A stretch of 34,059 bases of DNA from Patescibacteria group bacterium (GCA_004297805.1 SCTJ01000077.1:1-34059); one strand, 5' to 3'; shown: positions 6,916 to 14,849, counted from the stretch's first letter. The notes: a model not told the origin generated them from the letters alone. Numbers and translations are program-made.

Positions 6916-8736
6916 TTAAGCGCTGAGCGCATAATTACCCTTAATTCGCTCCCATATTTCCAAGGCATAGAAGTCTGGAGTGCGGATATCGCTGGTTTTA
7001 ATCAGACCAATCTTGGCTAGTTCGATTAGTGTATTCAGATTCACTCCTCCCACGAAGGCATATTTTTCTAATCCGGCCGCTTTGAGCTTTTCCAGGAGTA
7101 GGGCCTGCTCAAGATATACCGTGTCCTTACTTTTGGTTAAAACTGAAGAAGTCGAAGTAAAGTCAGCCCCGTCCGTAAAAAGTCGCCTGGCTCGATTGAT
7201 AGCCAGCTTAAGTTTCTTATTTGCTTCCGTCATAAAACTGTCCGGCGAGACTTTCCCTTGCCTTTTTCGTTCCTGGACAGCTTGAATAGCGCTGGCATAA
7301 AATGCTTTGATGCAATCAATATAAGTTCCCCCACTCATGCGCCGCATCATAGCTCGTATGTAGTGTGGATGTGGGACGGTTCTGAACCCGAAAGCACCTG
7401 AGGAGATAAGATCTTCCACCATTACCGCTCCGCCTTCGGAAAATACCACTGACCGACCACCACCAACTTTGCCGAACATCCGTAAAGAAACTTTTGACTT
7501 ATTTTCATGTTGAATGGCGTGGCCTTCTGTTTCATGTCCCAAAAGAGTCACAATAACCTCATCAACACTAGTAGCTTCCGAACCAGCTTTCACCACCCGC
7601 TGAGTTCCATCCATCCTCAGCGATTTATACTCGGGCCTAGCCGCAAATTGCCATTTCCCGTCTGGAGCTGGTCCGATTCTATCCTCTGTATAATTTTCTG
7701 GGCTTTCCGAGCTTAAAAGTCCGTAGTGCTCCAGCAGTTCTTCCTCCCAACTTTGAAATTGTTCCTTAGTGACATCTTTCTTAAATATCTTCTCAGGGTC
7801 CAATCCCTGTTCACGTATCTTGGCATCCTTATTAAGTTCGTTGTCGAGATACTCGCGATTCATCTTTTCCGCGTATTCCACTAGCTCCTGCCCGACTTGT
7901 CGCCGAACTCCCGCATCGTCATAGTCCGCCGTCGCCCCAAAAATAAATCTATCCATCCGAGAATAATTGCGTTCGAACTCGTCCAGCCCGCGAAACATCT
8001 TTGCCAAGGTGGCCTCTTCTGTAGTTAGCCCAGCTTCGCCAACTTGCCCAGCTAAATTACGTGTCATCACCCCGTATCCGAATTGTTCAGCCGTCATTTG
8101 GTTAGCACGGATGCGATACAGCCGTAAAATAACCTGCCGCGCTTTATCAAGGTTAGTCGACAAAGTCGCATTTTCTGCGCTCATTTTTCTCAATTTTTCA
8201 CGGAATGCTCGCAGGGACTGAATTTTTTCGAGTGATTTCTCTGGATTCAGCAGCAGGCTAACTCTTTCTGGACTGTGCACTTCTCCCTTGGTTAAGTTGG
8301 CGTCCTGATCTAGCTGTGCTGAAAGTTCTTTCAGTAGCTTCTCGTCTACAAAGGTTTCAGATCTTCCGGCTAAGGCGCTGCGCTTTTTGGCATCCGTTTT
8401 AGCGATTGCCTGCCGATTCGCACAAAGCTCCGCTTTAATGCTGGTCGTATCTTTTCCGTCCAATGTTATGCCACATGTCTCTATCAAATCTTGCCGACCT
8501 TTGTCGGTCAGGAAATATTCAGGATACAGGGTGGTGGTTATCACTAACATGTTATAGATTTTTTCCAGCTCTTCGCCCAGCCCATTTTCAAAATCCAAGA
8601 GTTCAGTTCGCTCCCGTTCACTGAGTTGCAAGGGTTTGGTTTCTCCGGATTCAATTTTCCGGAGTTCTTCAATCGGTTCGTCCAATCCCACGGATGGACG
8701 TTCAGGATAAAGACGGTTGAGTTTCTCGGGTTGCAT
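6916..8736 (-). CDS. Putative metallopeptidase, DUF1704 / tyrosine-carboxypeptidase-like (MATCAP type)
   Basis: The 606-residue product has no signal peptide or membrane segment, so it is probably cytoplasmic. Residues 401-406 are HETEGH, an HExxxH motif, and a Glu follows in SEGGAVMVED (Glu434). This layout, with a long helical N-terminal part and VDEVIVTLLG just before the motif, resembles the DUF1704/QEGLA family. The eukaryotic members of that family (MATCAP) remove C-terminal tyrosine from tubulin. The C-terminal part (about 538-583, with KDTVYLEQALLLEKLKAAG) is also of that style. A TATAAA -10 element 8 bases upstream of the ATG suggests near-leaderless expression. It lies downstream of the ATP-grasp/GNAT cluster across a palindrome-rich gap. 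The substrate is unknown, and the family call rests on motifs only. Confidence 0.6.
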   Translation of the reverse strand: MQPEKLNRLYPERPSVGLDEPIEELRKIESGETKPLQLSERERTELLDFENGLGEELEKIYNMLVITTTLYPEYFLTDKGRQDLIETCGITLDGKDTTSIKAELCANRQAIAKTDAKKRSALAGRSETFVDEKLLKELSAQLDQDANLTKGEVHSPERVSLLLNPEKSLEKIQSLRAFREKLRKMSAENATLSTNLDKARQVILRLYRIRANQMTAEQFGYGVMTRNLAGQVGEAGLTTEEATLAKMFRGLDEFERNYSRMDRFIFGATADYDDAGVRRQVGQELVEYAEKMNREYLDNELNKDAKIREQGLDPEKIFKKDVTKEQFQSWEEELLEHYGLLSSESPENYTEDRIGPAPDGKWQFAARPEYKSLRMDGTQRVVKAGSEATSVDEVIVTLLGHETEGHAIQHENKSKVSLRMFGKVGGGRSVVFSEGGAVMVEDLISSGAFGFRTVPHPHYIRAMMRRMSGGTYIDCIKAFYASAIQAVQERKRQGKVSPDSFMTEANKKLKLAINRARRLFTDGADFTSTSSVLTKSKDTVYLEQALLLEKLKAAGLEKYAFVGGVNLNTLIELAKIGLIKTSDIRTPDFYALEIWERIKGNYALSA

Positions 8737-8744
8737 ATCACCAT

Positions 8745-8750
8745 TTTATA
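8745..8750 (-). promoter_or_regulatory. -10 element of the metallopeptidase gene
   Basis: TATAAA on the minus strand lies 8 bases before the ATG at 8736. No good -35 is seen. The spacing predicts a leader of 0-2 bases. Confidence 0.45.
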
Positions 8751-8805
8751 CCCTTTGGCAATTTGTGGAAACCTTACCGAATAAAATCCGTCCGTACGAC
8801 CGAGG

Positions 8806-8925
8806 CGTAGGAAAATTGAACGGAGCGAGCGTGAAAAAAGTTTGTAATCGTAGCAAAGCGGAGACTGAACTTTTAGCGAGCGTAGTGAAAATTTTCCGCC
8901 GAGTGGAGTCAGGATCGGCGCTTTC
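8806..8925. repeat. Degenerate GAGCGAGCG-type intergenic repeat
   Basis: Loose units such as GAGCGAGCGTGAAAA, GTAGCAAAGCGGAGA and AGCGAGCGTAGTGAAAAT follow each other, alternating with AT-rich spacers. No gene is supported in this gap; a minus-strand frame across it is only the translated repeat. Confidence 0.4.
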
Positions 8926-8945
8926 CCTGCCTGCCGGCAGGCAGG
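8926..8945. repeat. Perfect 20-base palindrome
   Basis: CCTGCCTGCCGGCAGGCAGG is its own reverse complement. The same type of palindrome is dispersed in Patescibacteria genomes (recalled, not checked). Confidence 0.8.
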
Positions 8946-8950
8946 TTTCT

Positions 8951-8982
8951 GTCCACTTTCTTTGGCGCCAAAGAAAGTGGAC
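8951..8982. repeat. Perfect 32-base palindrome
   Basis: The arms GTCCACTTTCTTTGGC and GCCAAAGAAAGTGGAC are exact reverse complements with no spacer. It lies just after the GNAT stop codon but has no following T run on either strand, so it is not a classical terminator; a hairpin protecting the 3' end of the message is possible. Confidence 0.8.
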
Positions 8983-8990
8983 ATCTAAAT

Positions 8991-9455
8991 CTAGTTCGAA
9001 ATAATTTCCATCTGATGCTTGGCCTCACCATCGGAATAAGTGCCAATAATTTGATGTCCGGAAAAGCCCAGCCGTGAATAAAAAGATTCCAGCTGGTTAT
9101 TATCTCTAAAGTGCACGGTTATTTGTTTGATATTCTCATTTTTACTCACGATCGCTACCAGCTTTTCTATCAATACACGTGCGTATCCCTTCCCGCGCTG
9201 TGCTTCAGTCACTAGGAGCGTATTCAGATTGAATATTTCCGGATGCGTCTTGCTACAGCGCCCAAGTACGAAACCTGCAATTTTTCCGCTATCCTTGATA
9301 AGCAGACTCAGCGGCGATCGATTCTGGTCATTCAAAAAATTTTGGAAACTTTTTTTGCTCCATGGCGAAAGAGGAAAATTGTCGTTATACAATTTACAAA
9401 TATTATCTAGATCTTCCGCAAGGATGCCTCTAACTTTTACCGATTGTCTTGGCAT
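8991..9455 (-). CDS. GNAT-family N-acetyltransferase
   Basis: The 154-residue product is the usual size for a single GNAT domain, which transfers an acyl group from acyl-CoA to an amine. The N-terminal VRGILAEDLDNICKLYNDNF block, the central strand GKIAGFVLGR (about 57-66), the acetyl-CoA binding loop QRGKGYARVLIEKL (about 85-98) and a late NNQLESFYSRLGFSG block (about 119-133) are all present. It follows the cyanophycin-synthetase-like ATP-grasp gene by 26 bases and is probably its operon partner. The substrate is unknown; modification of the product of the ATP-grasp ligases is an inference from context. Confidence 0.8.
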   Translation of the reverse strand: MPRQSVKVRGILAEDLDNICKLYNDNFPLSPWSKKSFQNFLNDQNRSPLSLLIKDSGKIAGFVLGRCSKTHPEIFNLNTLLVTEAQRGKGYARVLIEKLVAIVSKNENIKQITVHFRDNNQLESFYSRLGFSGHQIIGTYSDGEAKHQMEIISN

Positions 9456-9481
9456 AAATTACACAGCGATGGCTGATAGCG

Positions 9482-10429
9482 CTATTGCGTTTTGAGAATG
9501 TAGTTGATGATATCGCGAACTACATCTCGGGTTTTGCCAAAATTTGGGTTGTAATGAATATAGATATCCGGCTTGCCGTTAATCTCTATGACATTAAACG
9601 ATTGCTTGCGTGGATCTTTGGTAATATCGTCGCACATCACGTCTATCCCCGAGAGCGTTCTTTCGACAAGCTTGGTCGCCCGGACGCATATCTTTTTGAT
9701 TTCAGGATTCACCAAAGCGGTGACATCCCGAAGCTCTCCGCCTTCAGCTAAAGATGAATTTTTTCGGATAAATACAGCTTGGTTTTTTTGAGGAATATCT
9801 TTCAGCCTGAATCCCTGTTCTCGCAGTACCGCCCGCAAAGCATTGTCGATCGGTGTTTTTTTCTTCATGTCTCTCTGTTTGGCCACAATCAGCTTGCTGA
9901 TATTGTCCCGCCCATTCCCCCAAACCCGTGGGGGAATCATCTCTAAGGCGCCGATTACTTTTTTATCCAAAACAGTCACTCGATACTCCTTGCCTTGAAT
10001 CATATTTTGCACAATCAGGCAGCTGAAATTTTTGAATTCTTGCTTCAGGGTCCGAATCGCCGCTGCACTATTTTTCACCATGGGGAAAATACCTTTGCTA
10101 TTTGAGCCGGCTGCGTCTTTGATGATAACTGGGAATTCAAAAGCTTTTAGGATCCGTTTGGCTTCTTTTTCGTTAAATGTTTTGCGATAGAAACTGGCCG
10201 TTTTCGGAGTAGCGATACCGTTCTCTTTTAAAATAAAATCAGTCAGATCTTTGAATCTGGTCAAGGCGCTGTCAGCCGTCAAACTACCAGCAATTTGAAA
10301 CTTGCGCGTTACCAATAGGCGCTTGCCTTTGATATCAATGTAAAAATATCCACGCTCAGGGACAATTTTCACAATCTTGCCTCCCATTTCCTTTACTATT
10401 CTCTCAATGACTGGCGGGTTTTTAATCAT
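9482..10429 (-). CDS. ATP-grasp ligase, cyanophycin-synthetase/GshF-like
   Basis: The 315-residue product is a stand-alone ATP-grasp domain of the carboxylate-amine ligase class. Visible blocks are FKDLTDFILKENGIATPKT (about 59-77), FPVIIKDAAGSNSKGI (about 118-133), the GKEYRVTVLDKKVIGALEM strand pair (about 166-184) followed by PPRVWGNGRDNISKLI, and the metal-binding end FNVIEINGKPDIYIHYNP (about 278-295, Glu and Asn of EIN). These match the central domain of cyanophycin synthetase and of bifunctional glutathione synthetases, but the Mur-ligase half of cyanophycin synthetase is missing. It starts 4 bases after the ligase-retropepsin gene, implying translational coupling. It probably joins an amino acid to a peptide or amine; the acceptor is unknown. 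Confidence 0.8.
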   Translation of the reverse strand: MIKNPPVIERIVKEMGGKIVKIVPERGYFYIDIKGKRLLVTRKFQIAGSLTADSALTRFKDLTDFILKENGIATPKTASFYRKTFNEKEAKRILKAFEFPVIIKDAAGSNSKGIFPMVKNSAAAIRTLKQEFKNFSCLIVQNMIQGKEYRVTVLDKKVIGALEMIPPRVWGNGRDNISKLIVAKQRDMKKKTPIDNALRAVLREQGFRLKDIPQKNQAVFIRKNSSLAEGGELRDVTALVNPEIKKICVRATKLVERTLSGIDVMCDDITKDPRKQSFNVIEINGKPDIYIHYNPNFGKTRDVVRDIINYILKTQ

Positions 10430-10433
10430 AAAC

Positions 10434-11840
10434 TTATTTCTTTACATCAATTAAGAAGCGTCCCAGATCCCGCTTGCCCACGATTACTGGATATTTAAGC
10501 TCTGACCGATTGATCAGCGAAACTTTAGTCACCAAGCTCACTCCCTCAATCAAGATGGTCATTTCTACCATTGGTCGATAGGTGAAGCCGTGCGCTGACC
10601 GCACAGGAATGGTAGAAACAATTTGCGGCACATCCTTGAAAACGTTCCAGCGCTCCTCCTTGGTCATGTCTTTCAATTTGTCATAAGGCAAGCTGCGCGC
10701 GTCAAAAGCTTCGATTGTTTCTGCCAAGCCCAGTGTGCGCGCTAGATCGGTATCGATGGCTGACCAGTCAGCCCCCGTATCAATCTTGGCTTCTACCTCA
10801 ACCTCGACTCCATTTTTTCCAGTCAGTTTTATTTTTTCCACGGTACTAATAATTTTTCGTCCAGAAATCCCTTCCAGTTCTTCTTCGATTTCTCCTCCGA
10901 ACAGGTCCATCCCCAAACGCACTCCGCGTTCTAGGGTTTTGATAGTGATGCCACGCACTCGCCGCAAACGCTCTTGCAATCCGGCTAGGTTAGCAATTTG
11001 AATTGAAAGTCCGGGACGCGCATTGAGTTCCAGAATTACTGGTCCTCGTTCTTTATCGATCGCCACATCTACCCCCAGAAATCCCAGCTTGGAAATTTCC
11101 TGAGTCCGCACTGCCAGTTGCAAAATATCTTTCCAGTATGGAATCTTGATTCCGGACAGAAGTAGTCGCGTGCCTGGCACATATTCAATAATCTTATTTT
11201 TCCCTTGGACAGCCGTGGTGGTCACGCCTGAGGCTAAGTCAATACCCACCCCAATCGCGCCTTGCTGCAAGTTCGCTTTACCTCCCGAATCTTTGGTTGG
11301 CAGACGGAGCATCGCCATCACCGGCACTTTGTTATAGACTACGACTCGAATGTCTGGAATGCCCTTGTAGGCATATGGTTTAAATAATTTTAACAATTGT
11401 AATCGCTCTTCAAAAAAAGCAATGTCCGGAGTATTAGATAGGGAGAAAGACCCGTCGATAATATTCCGAATGTGATTTTTCAAATCGTCGATGGTGACAA
11501 TTGAACCATCCGCCTTTACCCAAGCATCCTCTCGATTTTTTTTCTTGCCATAAACCACCAGAATGCCTTCGCCACCGAAGCCCCGATTGGGCTTGAGCGC
11601 AAAGCCACCTGGGAGGGTTGTCCAATCAAATTTATCCAGCGCTTCAGTAGAAGCGATCTTGGCAATCAACTTGGGCACGGCAATTTCGCCCTTGCCGAGT
11701 GCCCGTTTACTCATGATCTTGTCGTCAGCTAAACGTTTGGCACTGCGCGAATTGCAAGAACGAATGAAATTCAAATTCCTTGAATTCATTCCGAGAATCT
11801 TTTGGCTCTTCAAGAAAAACTCAAACATATTCATTCTCAT
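10434..11840 (-). CDS. Glutamate-ligase-like ATP-grasp enzyme fused to a retropepsin-like (RimK-associated) protease domain
   Basis: Residues about 10-315 match the alpha-L-glutamate ligase-like/sugar-transfer-associated ATP-grasp families: a long N-terminal helix with SRSAKRLADDKIMSKRAL, ATP-binding GGFALKPNRGFGGEGI (about 78-93), and metal-binding PVILELNARPGLSIQ (267-281). Residues about 330-468 form a small beta-rich domain with AKIDTGADWSAID (DTGAD at 354-358), the hallmark of aspartyl, retropepsin-type proteases and of the so-called ATP-dependent zinc protease family that accompanies RimK-like ligases. In most genomes these are two genes; here they are one 468-residue chain. ATGs at 11834 and 11828 are alternative starts. 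The leader is made of the GCGTAGAACG-type repeat. Confidence 0.82.
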   Translation of the reverse strand: MRMNMFEFFLKSQKILGMNSRNLNFIRSCNSRSAKRLADDKIMSKRALGKGEIAVPKLIAKIASTEALDKFDWTTLPGGFALKPNRGFGGEGILVVYGKKKNREDAWVKADGSIVTIDDLKNHIRNIIDGSFSLSNTPDIAFFEERLQLLKLFKPYAYKGIPDIRVVVYNKVPVMAMLRLPTKDSGGKANLQQGAIGVGIDLASGVTTTAVQGKNKIIEYVPGTRLLLSGIKIPYWKDILQLAVRTQEISKLGFLGVDVAIDKERGPVILELNARPGLSIQIANLAGLQERLRRVRGITIKTLERGVRLGMDLFGGEIEEELEGISGRKIISTVEKIKLTGKNGVEVEVEAKIDTGADWSAIDTDLARTLGLAETIEAFDARSLPYDKLKDMTKEERWNVFKDVPQIVSTIPVRSAHGFTYRPMVEMTILIEGVSLVTKVSLINRSELKYPVIVGKRDLGRFLIDVKK

Positions 11841-11855
11841 ATCGCAGAGCGTGGA

Positions 11856-11925
11856 ATATCCAGCGTTATGCGCTGTGAATTACACGTTTCGCGCTATGCG
11901 TTCTACGTTATGCGCTTTAACACTT
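11856..11925. repeat. GCGTAGAACG-type dispersed repeat between the 7TM and ligase genes
   Basis: On the minus strand, units such as AAGCGCATAACGTAGAACGC, ATAGCGCGAAACGTG and CAGCGCATAACGCTGG follow each other. The repeat supplies the last codons and stop of the 7TM gene and the leader of the ligase gene. Relatives are seen at 21970-22035, 29184-29243 and 33724-33768. Confidence 0.55.
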
Positions 11926-12556
11926 CCCGGAACCGCAAGTATTCCGACAGGCGCAGTCCAGTCCATTTGCCGAGGAGGATATTGATGGGCAAGGTGAGCA
12001 GGATCGCCCACGGATAAACAATAATAAATTCTTTGAGCATTTCCCAGCTGGCCAAATAATAGCCTACCGCTGAAATGATCATGGTTTCCAGGGCCAGTAT
12101 CAAAGCTGTCTGATTGCCTTTTTCAATTTGCGTGGCCACAAATTTTTCCACCAGTGTGATCATGATCAGTAACGGGAAAATAGAAACTGCCGCGAGTCCC
12201 GTGCGCTTCATGGCTCCGCCAGCTACTAACAGGGCCAGAATCACAAAGGCCACGATCGTCAAGGTAATGGCCACCCGTGGCAAATATAGAATCCTTAGTT
12301 TCCTAAGCAGCACGCGACTCACCATACCCACCAAAATAACTATCACAAACAAGGCAATGCCGTATTTGATGCCCGTCGCCAAGAAGGCAAAAGTGACAAT
12401 CAGCGGTGTATAAATACCAAAAGCTTTCATGCCCAAAACCTGCCGGAAAAAGGCAATCATGGTGGCAATGACCGGCAACACCAACAGGAGAGACACTGTT
12501 TCCAGTGGAACTCCTTGAGCCACAAAATACTCAATAATAGCGTGGGTTGAGTTCAT
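11903..12556 (-). CDS. 7TM membrane protein of the inactive-transglutaminase-associated family
   Basis: The 217-residue product is strongly hydrophobic, with about six to seven membrane helices. Key segments are LLLVLPVIATMIAFFRQVLGMKAFGIYTPLI (in two parts), YGIALFVIVILVGMVSRVLLRKLRILYLPR, and a final LILALETMIISAVGYYLASW. This matches the 7TM half of proteins in which a dead transglutaminase domain is fused to seven helices and which sit beside RimK-like ligases and a retropepsin-like protease. Here the extracytoplasmic transglutaminase half is missing, so the gene is reduced. Its last codons (KRIT and stop) come from a dispersed repeat. It follows ruvC by 33 bases and precedes the ligase-protease gene. 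The role of the family is not established. Confidence 0.75.
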   Translation of the reverse strand: MNSTHAIIEYFVAQGVPLETVSLLLVLPVIATMIAFFRQVLGMKAFGIYTPLIVTFAFLATGIKYGIALFVIVILVGMVSRVLLRKLRILYLPRVAITLTIVAFVILALLVAGGAMKRTGLAAVSIFPLLIMITLVEKFVATQIEKGNQTALILALETMIISAVGYYLASWEMLKEFIIVYPWAILLTLPINILLGKWTGLRLSEYLRFREVLKRIT

Positions 12557-12589
12557 ATTTATGGATAATTAGGATTAATATCCGATCGC

Positions 12590-13093
12590 TTATTTTCTAG
12601 ATTTGACGCCCCGCATGGTCCGGCTATTCAGGTGACACAAAGCAATCGCCAAGGCATCAGCCGTATCATCTGGCTTAGGAATCGAGGGTAGCTTCAAGAT
12701 ACTTTTGACCATAGCCTGCATTTGCTGCTTTTCTGCCCGGCCATAGCCTGTAATGGCTTGCTTCACTTGCAATGGAGTGTAGCCCGAAATTATAACCCCA
12801 TTTTGCTCAAGTGTCAAGAGTATGGCCCCGCGAGCCTGGCTCACGACCACAGCTGTTTTGACGTTATTTTGAAAGAAAATCTCTTCAATGGCCGCCTCGG
12901 CGGGACGATATTTCCGGATAATCCGGCCGAGGTCACTGGCAATTTCCGCTAGGCGCTCGGCATCAGAGCGCTTGGGTGAGGTGCTGATATGCCCAAAAGC
13001 CACGGGCTTGACGACGCCTTTTTTCTCTTCGACTACTGCCCAGCCAGTCGTAGCCGTGCCCGGATCAATGCCGAGGACCCTACAGGTTGTCAT
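12590..13093 (-). CDS. ruvC: Crossover junction endodeoxyribonuclease RuvC
   Basis: The enzyme cleaves Holliday junctions as a Mg-dependent dimer. From ATG 13093 the product is 167 residues and begins MTTCRVLGIDPGTATTGWAV, with the first catalytic Asp in IDPG. AAIEEIFFQNN carries the second acidic site and KPDDTADALAIALCH the C-terminal pair. An upstream ATG at 13120 exists, but 13093 fits the family N-terminus and leaves a 14-base overlap with the end of yebC. yebC-ruvC is a classical pairing; ruvA and ruvB are not adjacent here. Confidence 0.95.
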   Translation of the reverse strand: MTTCRVLGIDPGTATTGWAVVEEKKGVVKPVAFGHISTSPKRSDAERLAEIASDLGRIIRKYRPAEAAIEEIFFQNNVKTAVVVSQARGAILLTLEQNGVIISGYTPLQVKQAITGYGRAEKQQMQAMVKSILKLPSIPKPDDTADALAIALCHLNSRTMRGVKSRK

Positions 13094-13799
13094 AAATTTC
13101 TTGTACGTCATCCTGCTCATCCAAAGTTTCTAACAGTTTTTCATAATCAATCTGATCATCCTGACTCAAGGTTGTTTTTTGGAGTGGTATGAATCCTAAA
13201 CCAGCACCTTGAATCTCCATCCCGACTTTTTCCAAAGATTCTTTAACCTTCTGCAGCTCCTCTACTTTGGTATAAACCGTGAGTGTGCCCTCGGTATAGG
13301 CCGTGTCCTCCGCCCCAGCTTCAATAGCTTTCATTTCCAGTTCATACGGGTCGGCACCTTCCGCCACGGCAGCTGTGATAACGCCCACCTGTTTGAACAG
13401 AAAACTCACTGAACCGGCTGACACCAATTTTCCCCCAGCATTGTCCAAAATTAATTTCAATTCTCCAAGGGTTCGGTTTTTCTTGTCGGTCGCTGTTTTG
13501 ATGAGCATGGCCACTTGGCCTGGGCCATAGGCTTCATAGGTAATCTCCTCGATCAAATCCCCCTTGAGCTCGCCCGTTCCGCGTTTGATAGCGCGATCAA
13601 TATTTTCTTTGGGCATGTTGACGTAGCGTGCTTGCTCAATCGCCAACTTCAATTTGAAATTGGTTTCCGGTTTTCCGCCCCCGCCATCCCGCGCAGCAAT
13701 GCTGATTAGCTTGCCATATTTGGTGAAAATCTTCCCGCGTTTGGCGTCATTGATCCCTTTGCGATGTTTGATCCCTGCCCAATGTGAATGTCCTGACAT
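13080..13799 (-). CDS. yebC: YebC/PmpR-family DNA-binding or translation-associated protein
   Basis: The 239-residue product begins with the family signature MSGHSHWAGIKHRKG and then DAKRGKIFTKYGKLI. Further blocks are NFKLKLAIEQARYVNMPKENIDRAIKRG, the YEAYGPGQVAM segment and TDKKNRTLGELKLI. YebC proteins are known as transcription regulators and, in newer work on homologues, as factors that help ribosomes through proline-rich stretches. The end overlaps ruvC by 14 bases. The leader lies in a tandem-repeat region and shows no clear promoter. Confidence 0.95.
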   Translation of the reverse strand: MSGHSHWAGIKHRKGINDAKRGKIFTKYGKLISIAARDGGGGKPETNFKLKLAIEQARYVNMPKENIDRAIKRGTGELKGDLIEEITYEAYGPGQVAMLIKTATDKKNRTLGELKLILDNAGGKLVSAGSVSFLFKQVGVITAAVAEGADPYELEMKAIEAGAEDTAYTEGTLTVYTKVEELQKVKESLEKVGMEIQGAGLGFIPLQKTTLSQDDQIDYEKLLETLDEQDDVQEIYDNL

Positions 13800-13800
13800 A

Positions 13801-13895
13801 AATTTCCTGAATCCTGAATCCCGCAGCCCAAAACCTAAAAGATAAGTTGTGGATTACAGGTTGCAGGTTGTAAGTTACAGGCTAATACTATCACC
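13801..13895. repeat. Short tandem repeats upstream of yebC
   Basis: CCTGAAT occurs twice in tandem at 13807-13820, and a CAGGTTG-type unit is repeated between about 13855 and 13882 (ACAGGTTGCAGGTTG, then GTAAGTTACAGG). No gene or clear promoter is visible in the 120-base gap. Confidence 0.45.
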
Positions 13896-13920
13896 CCAAA
13901 ATATTAATTTCAATCTAAAA

Positions 13921-14664
13921 TCATTTAATTTCTTTTCCCGCTTTCCAGGCCAGTTCAAAAATCGGCTTGATGGATTCTGCCAATTCTTCAGATTCAATCA
14001 ATACGCTAAAGAGATCGTCTGACAGAGAGGTGATGGCCAATTTATTTCCATATAGCGCCAGGTCGAGACTAGTACTTCTCAATTCCGGCCAGACTCGCAT
14101 CTGCTGGCCGATTTTTTTGATCTCTTTCCCAATGGCAACTTCTTCGACTGAACCGGAAAAAAGATATCGAGCTTTTTGAGGATAGGCTCCCTTTTTGTAA
14201 TCATCTAGCCAACCCGCGAATGCTCCGGGGAAGTGTTTTTCCAACTTGGCATAAGAAGTGATATAGAAAGCTTCCGGGGCACGGCTGATCTCTTCAAAGA
14301 TATTCCAAACTCCCTCAGTGCTCTCCTGATAAGTTATCTTGGGTCTCCTTTTGCCCTTATTGCTCATCGTCCTGAGATACGGAAGCATTTCAAAAAATTC
14401 CTGGGCCGCGGTTTTTATTTTGTGAGCAATCACCCCTGGATCAATTGGTTGAAAGGTTTCAATTTTGGCTTCCGGGAGCTGACTCACAAAACCTCTCTTT
14501 TCCAATCCCTCCAGTAAAACATAGATTATTGATCGTTTAAGTCCGGAGATTTTGGCAATTTCCGTAACGGTGCCTCTGGATAGTTCCAACAAAGCCAGAT
14601 AAACTCTGGCCTCTTTATCGGTAAACCCCCCGTTTTCAAATAGTTTTAATAGGCTTTTGTCCAT
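13921..14664 (-). CDS. TrmB-family transcriptional regulator 1
   Basis: The 247-residue product has an N-terminal winged helix (about 1-70): GFTDKEARVYLALLEL, then TVTEIAKISGLKRSIIYVLLEGLEKRG, then FQPIDPGVIAH, the typical TrmB layout. The rest (about 100-247) looks like the PLD-fold-like effector domain of short TrmB proteins, containing YITSYAKLEKHF and LYGNKLAITSL. Its promoter places the start of transcription at or next to the ATG, and the sequence TTGAC-N8-GTCAA across the promoter could be its operator. It diverges from unit A. Sugar-binding residues cannot be assigned; the effector is unknown. Confidence 0.85.
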   Translation of the reverse strand: MDKSLLKLFENGGFTDKEARVYLALLELSRGTVTEIAKISGLKRSIIYVLLEGLEKRGFVSQLPEAKIETFQPIDPGVIAHKIKTAAQEFFEMLPYLRTMSNKGKRRPKITYQESTEGVWNIFEEISRAPEAFYITSYAKLEKHFPGAFAGWLDDYKKGAYPQKARYLFSGSVEEVAIGKEIKKIGQQMRVWPELRSTSLDLALYGNKLAITSLSDDLFSVLIESEELAESIKPIFELAWKAGKEIK

Positions 14665-14671
14665 GTCATCT

Positions 14672-14699
14672 ATATTACAGTTTGACCATTCTTTGTCAA
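14672..14699 (-). promoter_or_regulatory. Leaderless promoter of TrmB 1 with overlapping inverted repeat
   Basis: TTGACA (14699-14694), 16 bases, TAATAT (14677-14672), then 7 bases to the ATG at 14664. The -35 and spacer contain TTGAC-N8-GTCAA, a likely autoregulation site. Confidence 0.75.
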
Positions 14700-14767
14700 C
14701 AATTTTGATAAATTATTTATGCATGCCCTATTTTTACCATATATTATGAATTTATTTGTTTATTTTA

Positions 14768-14796
14768 TTGATTTTATATTCCAAAAGCACTAATAT
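14768..14796 (+). promoter_or_regulatory. Promoter of unit A
   Basis: TTGATT (14768-14773), 17 bases, TAATAT (14791-14796). The predicted start is near 14803, leaving a leader of about 47 bases. A strong AAAGGAGA site (14837-14844) precedes the first gene. Confidence 0.65.
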
Positions 14797-14849
14797 TCCC
14801 TGTTCTTTGAAAACTGGCCAAACATCACCCGTCACAAAAGGAGACAGAA

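Noticed and set aside
8951-8982. 32-base palindrome as a terminator of the GNAT gene
   Set aside because: No T run follows on either strand.
8544-8984. 146-residue minus-strand frame across the palindromes
   Set aside because: Its N-terminal half is only the translated repeat (PACRQAG and similar), and the rest is a shadow of the peptidase gene in another frame.
13801-13895. CRISPR array
   Set aside because: The units are 7 bases and irregular, with no spacers of even length. No CRISPR or cas gene was seen in the window.
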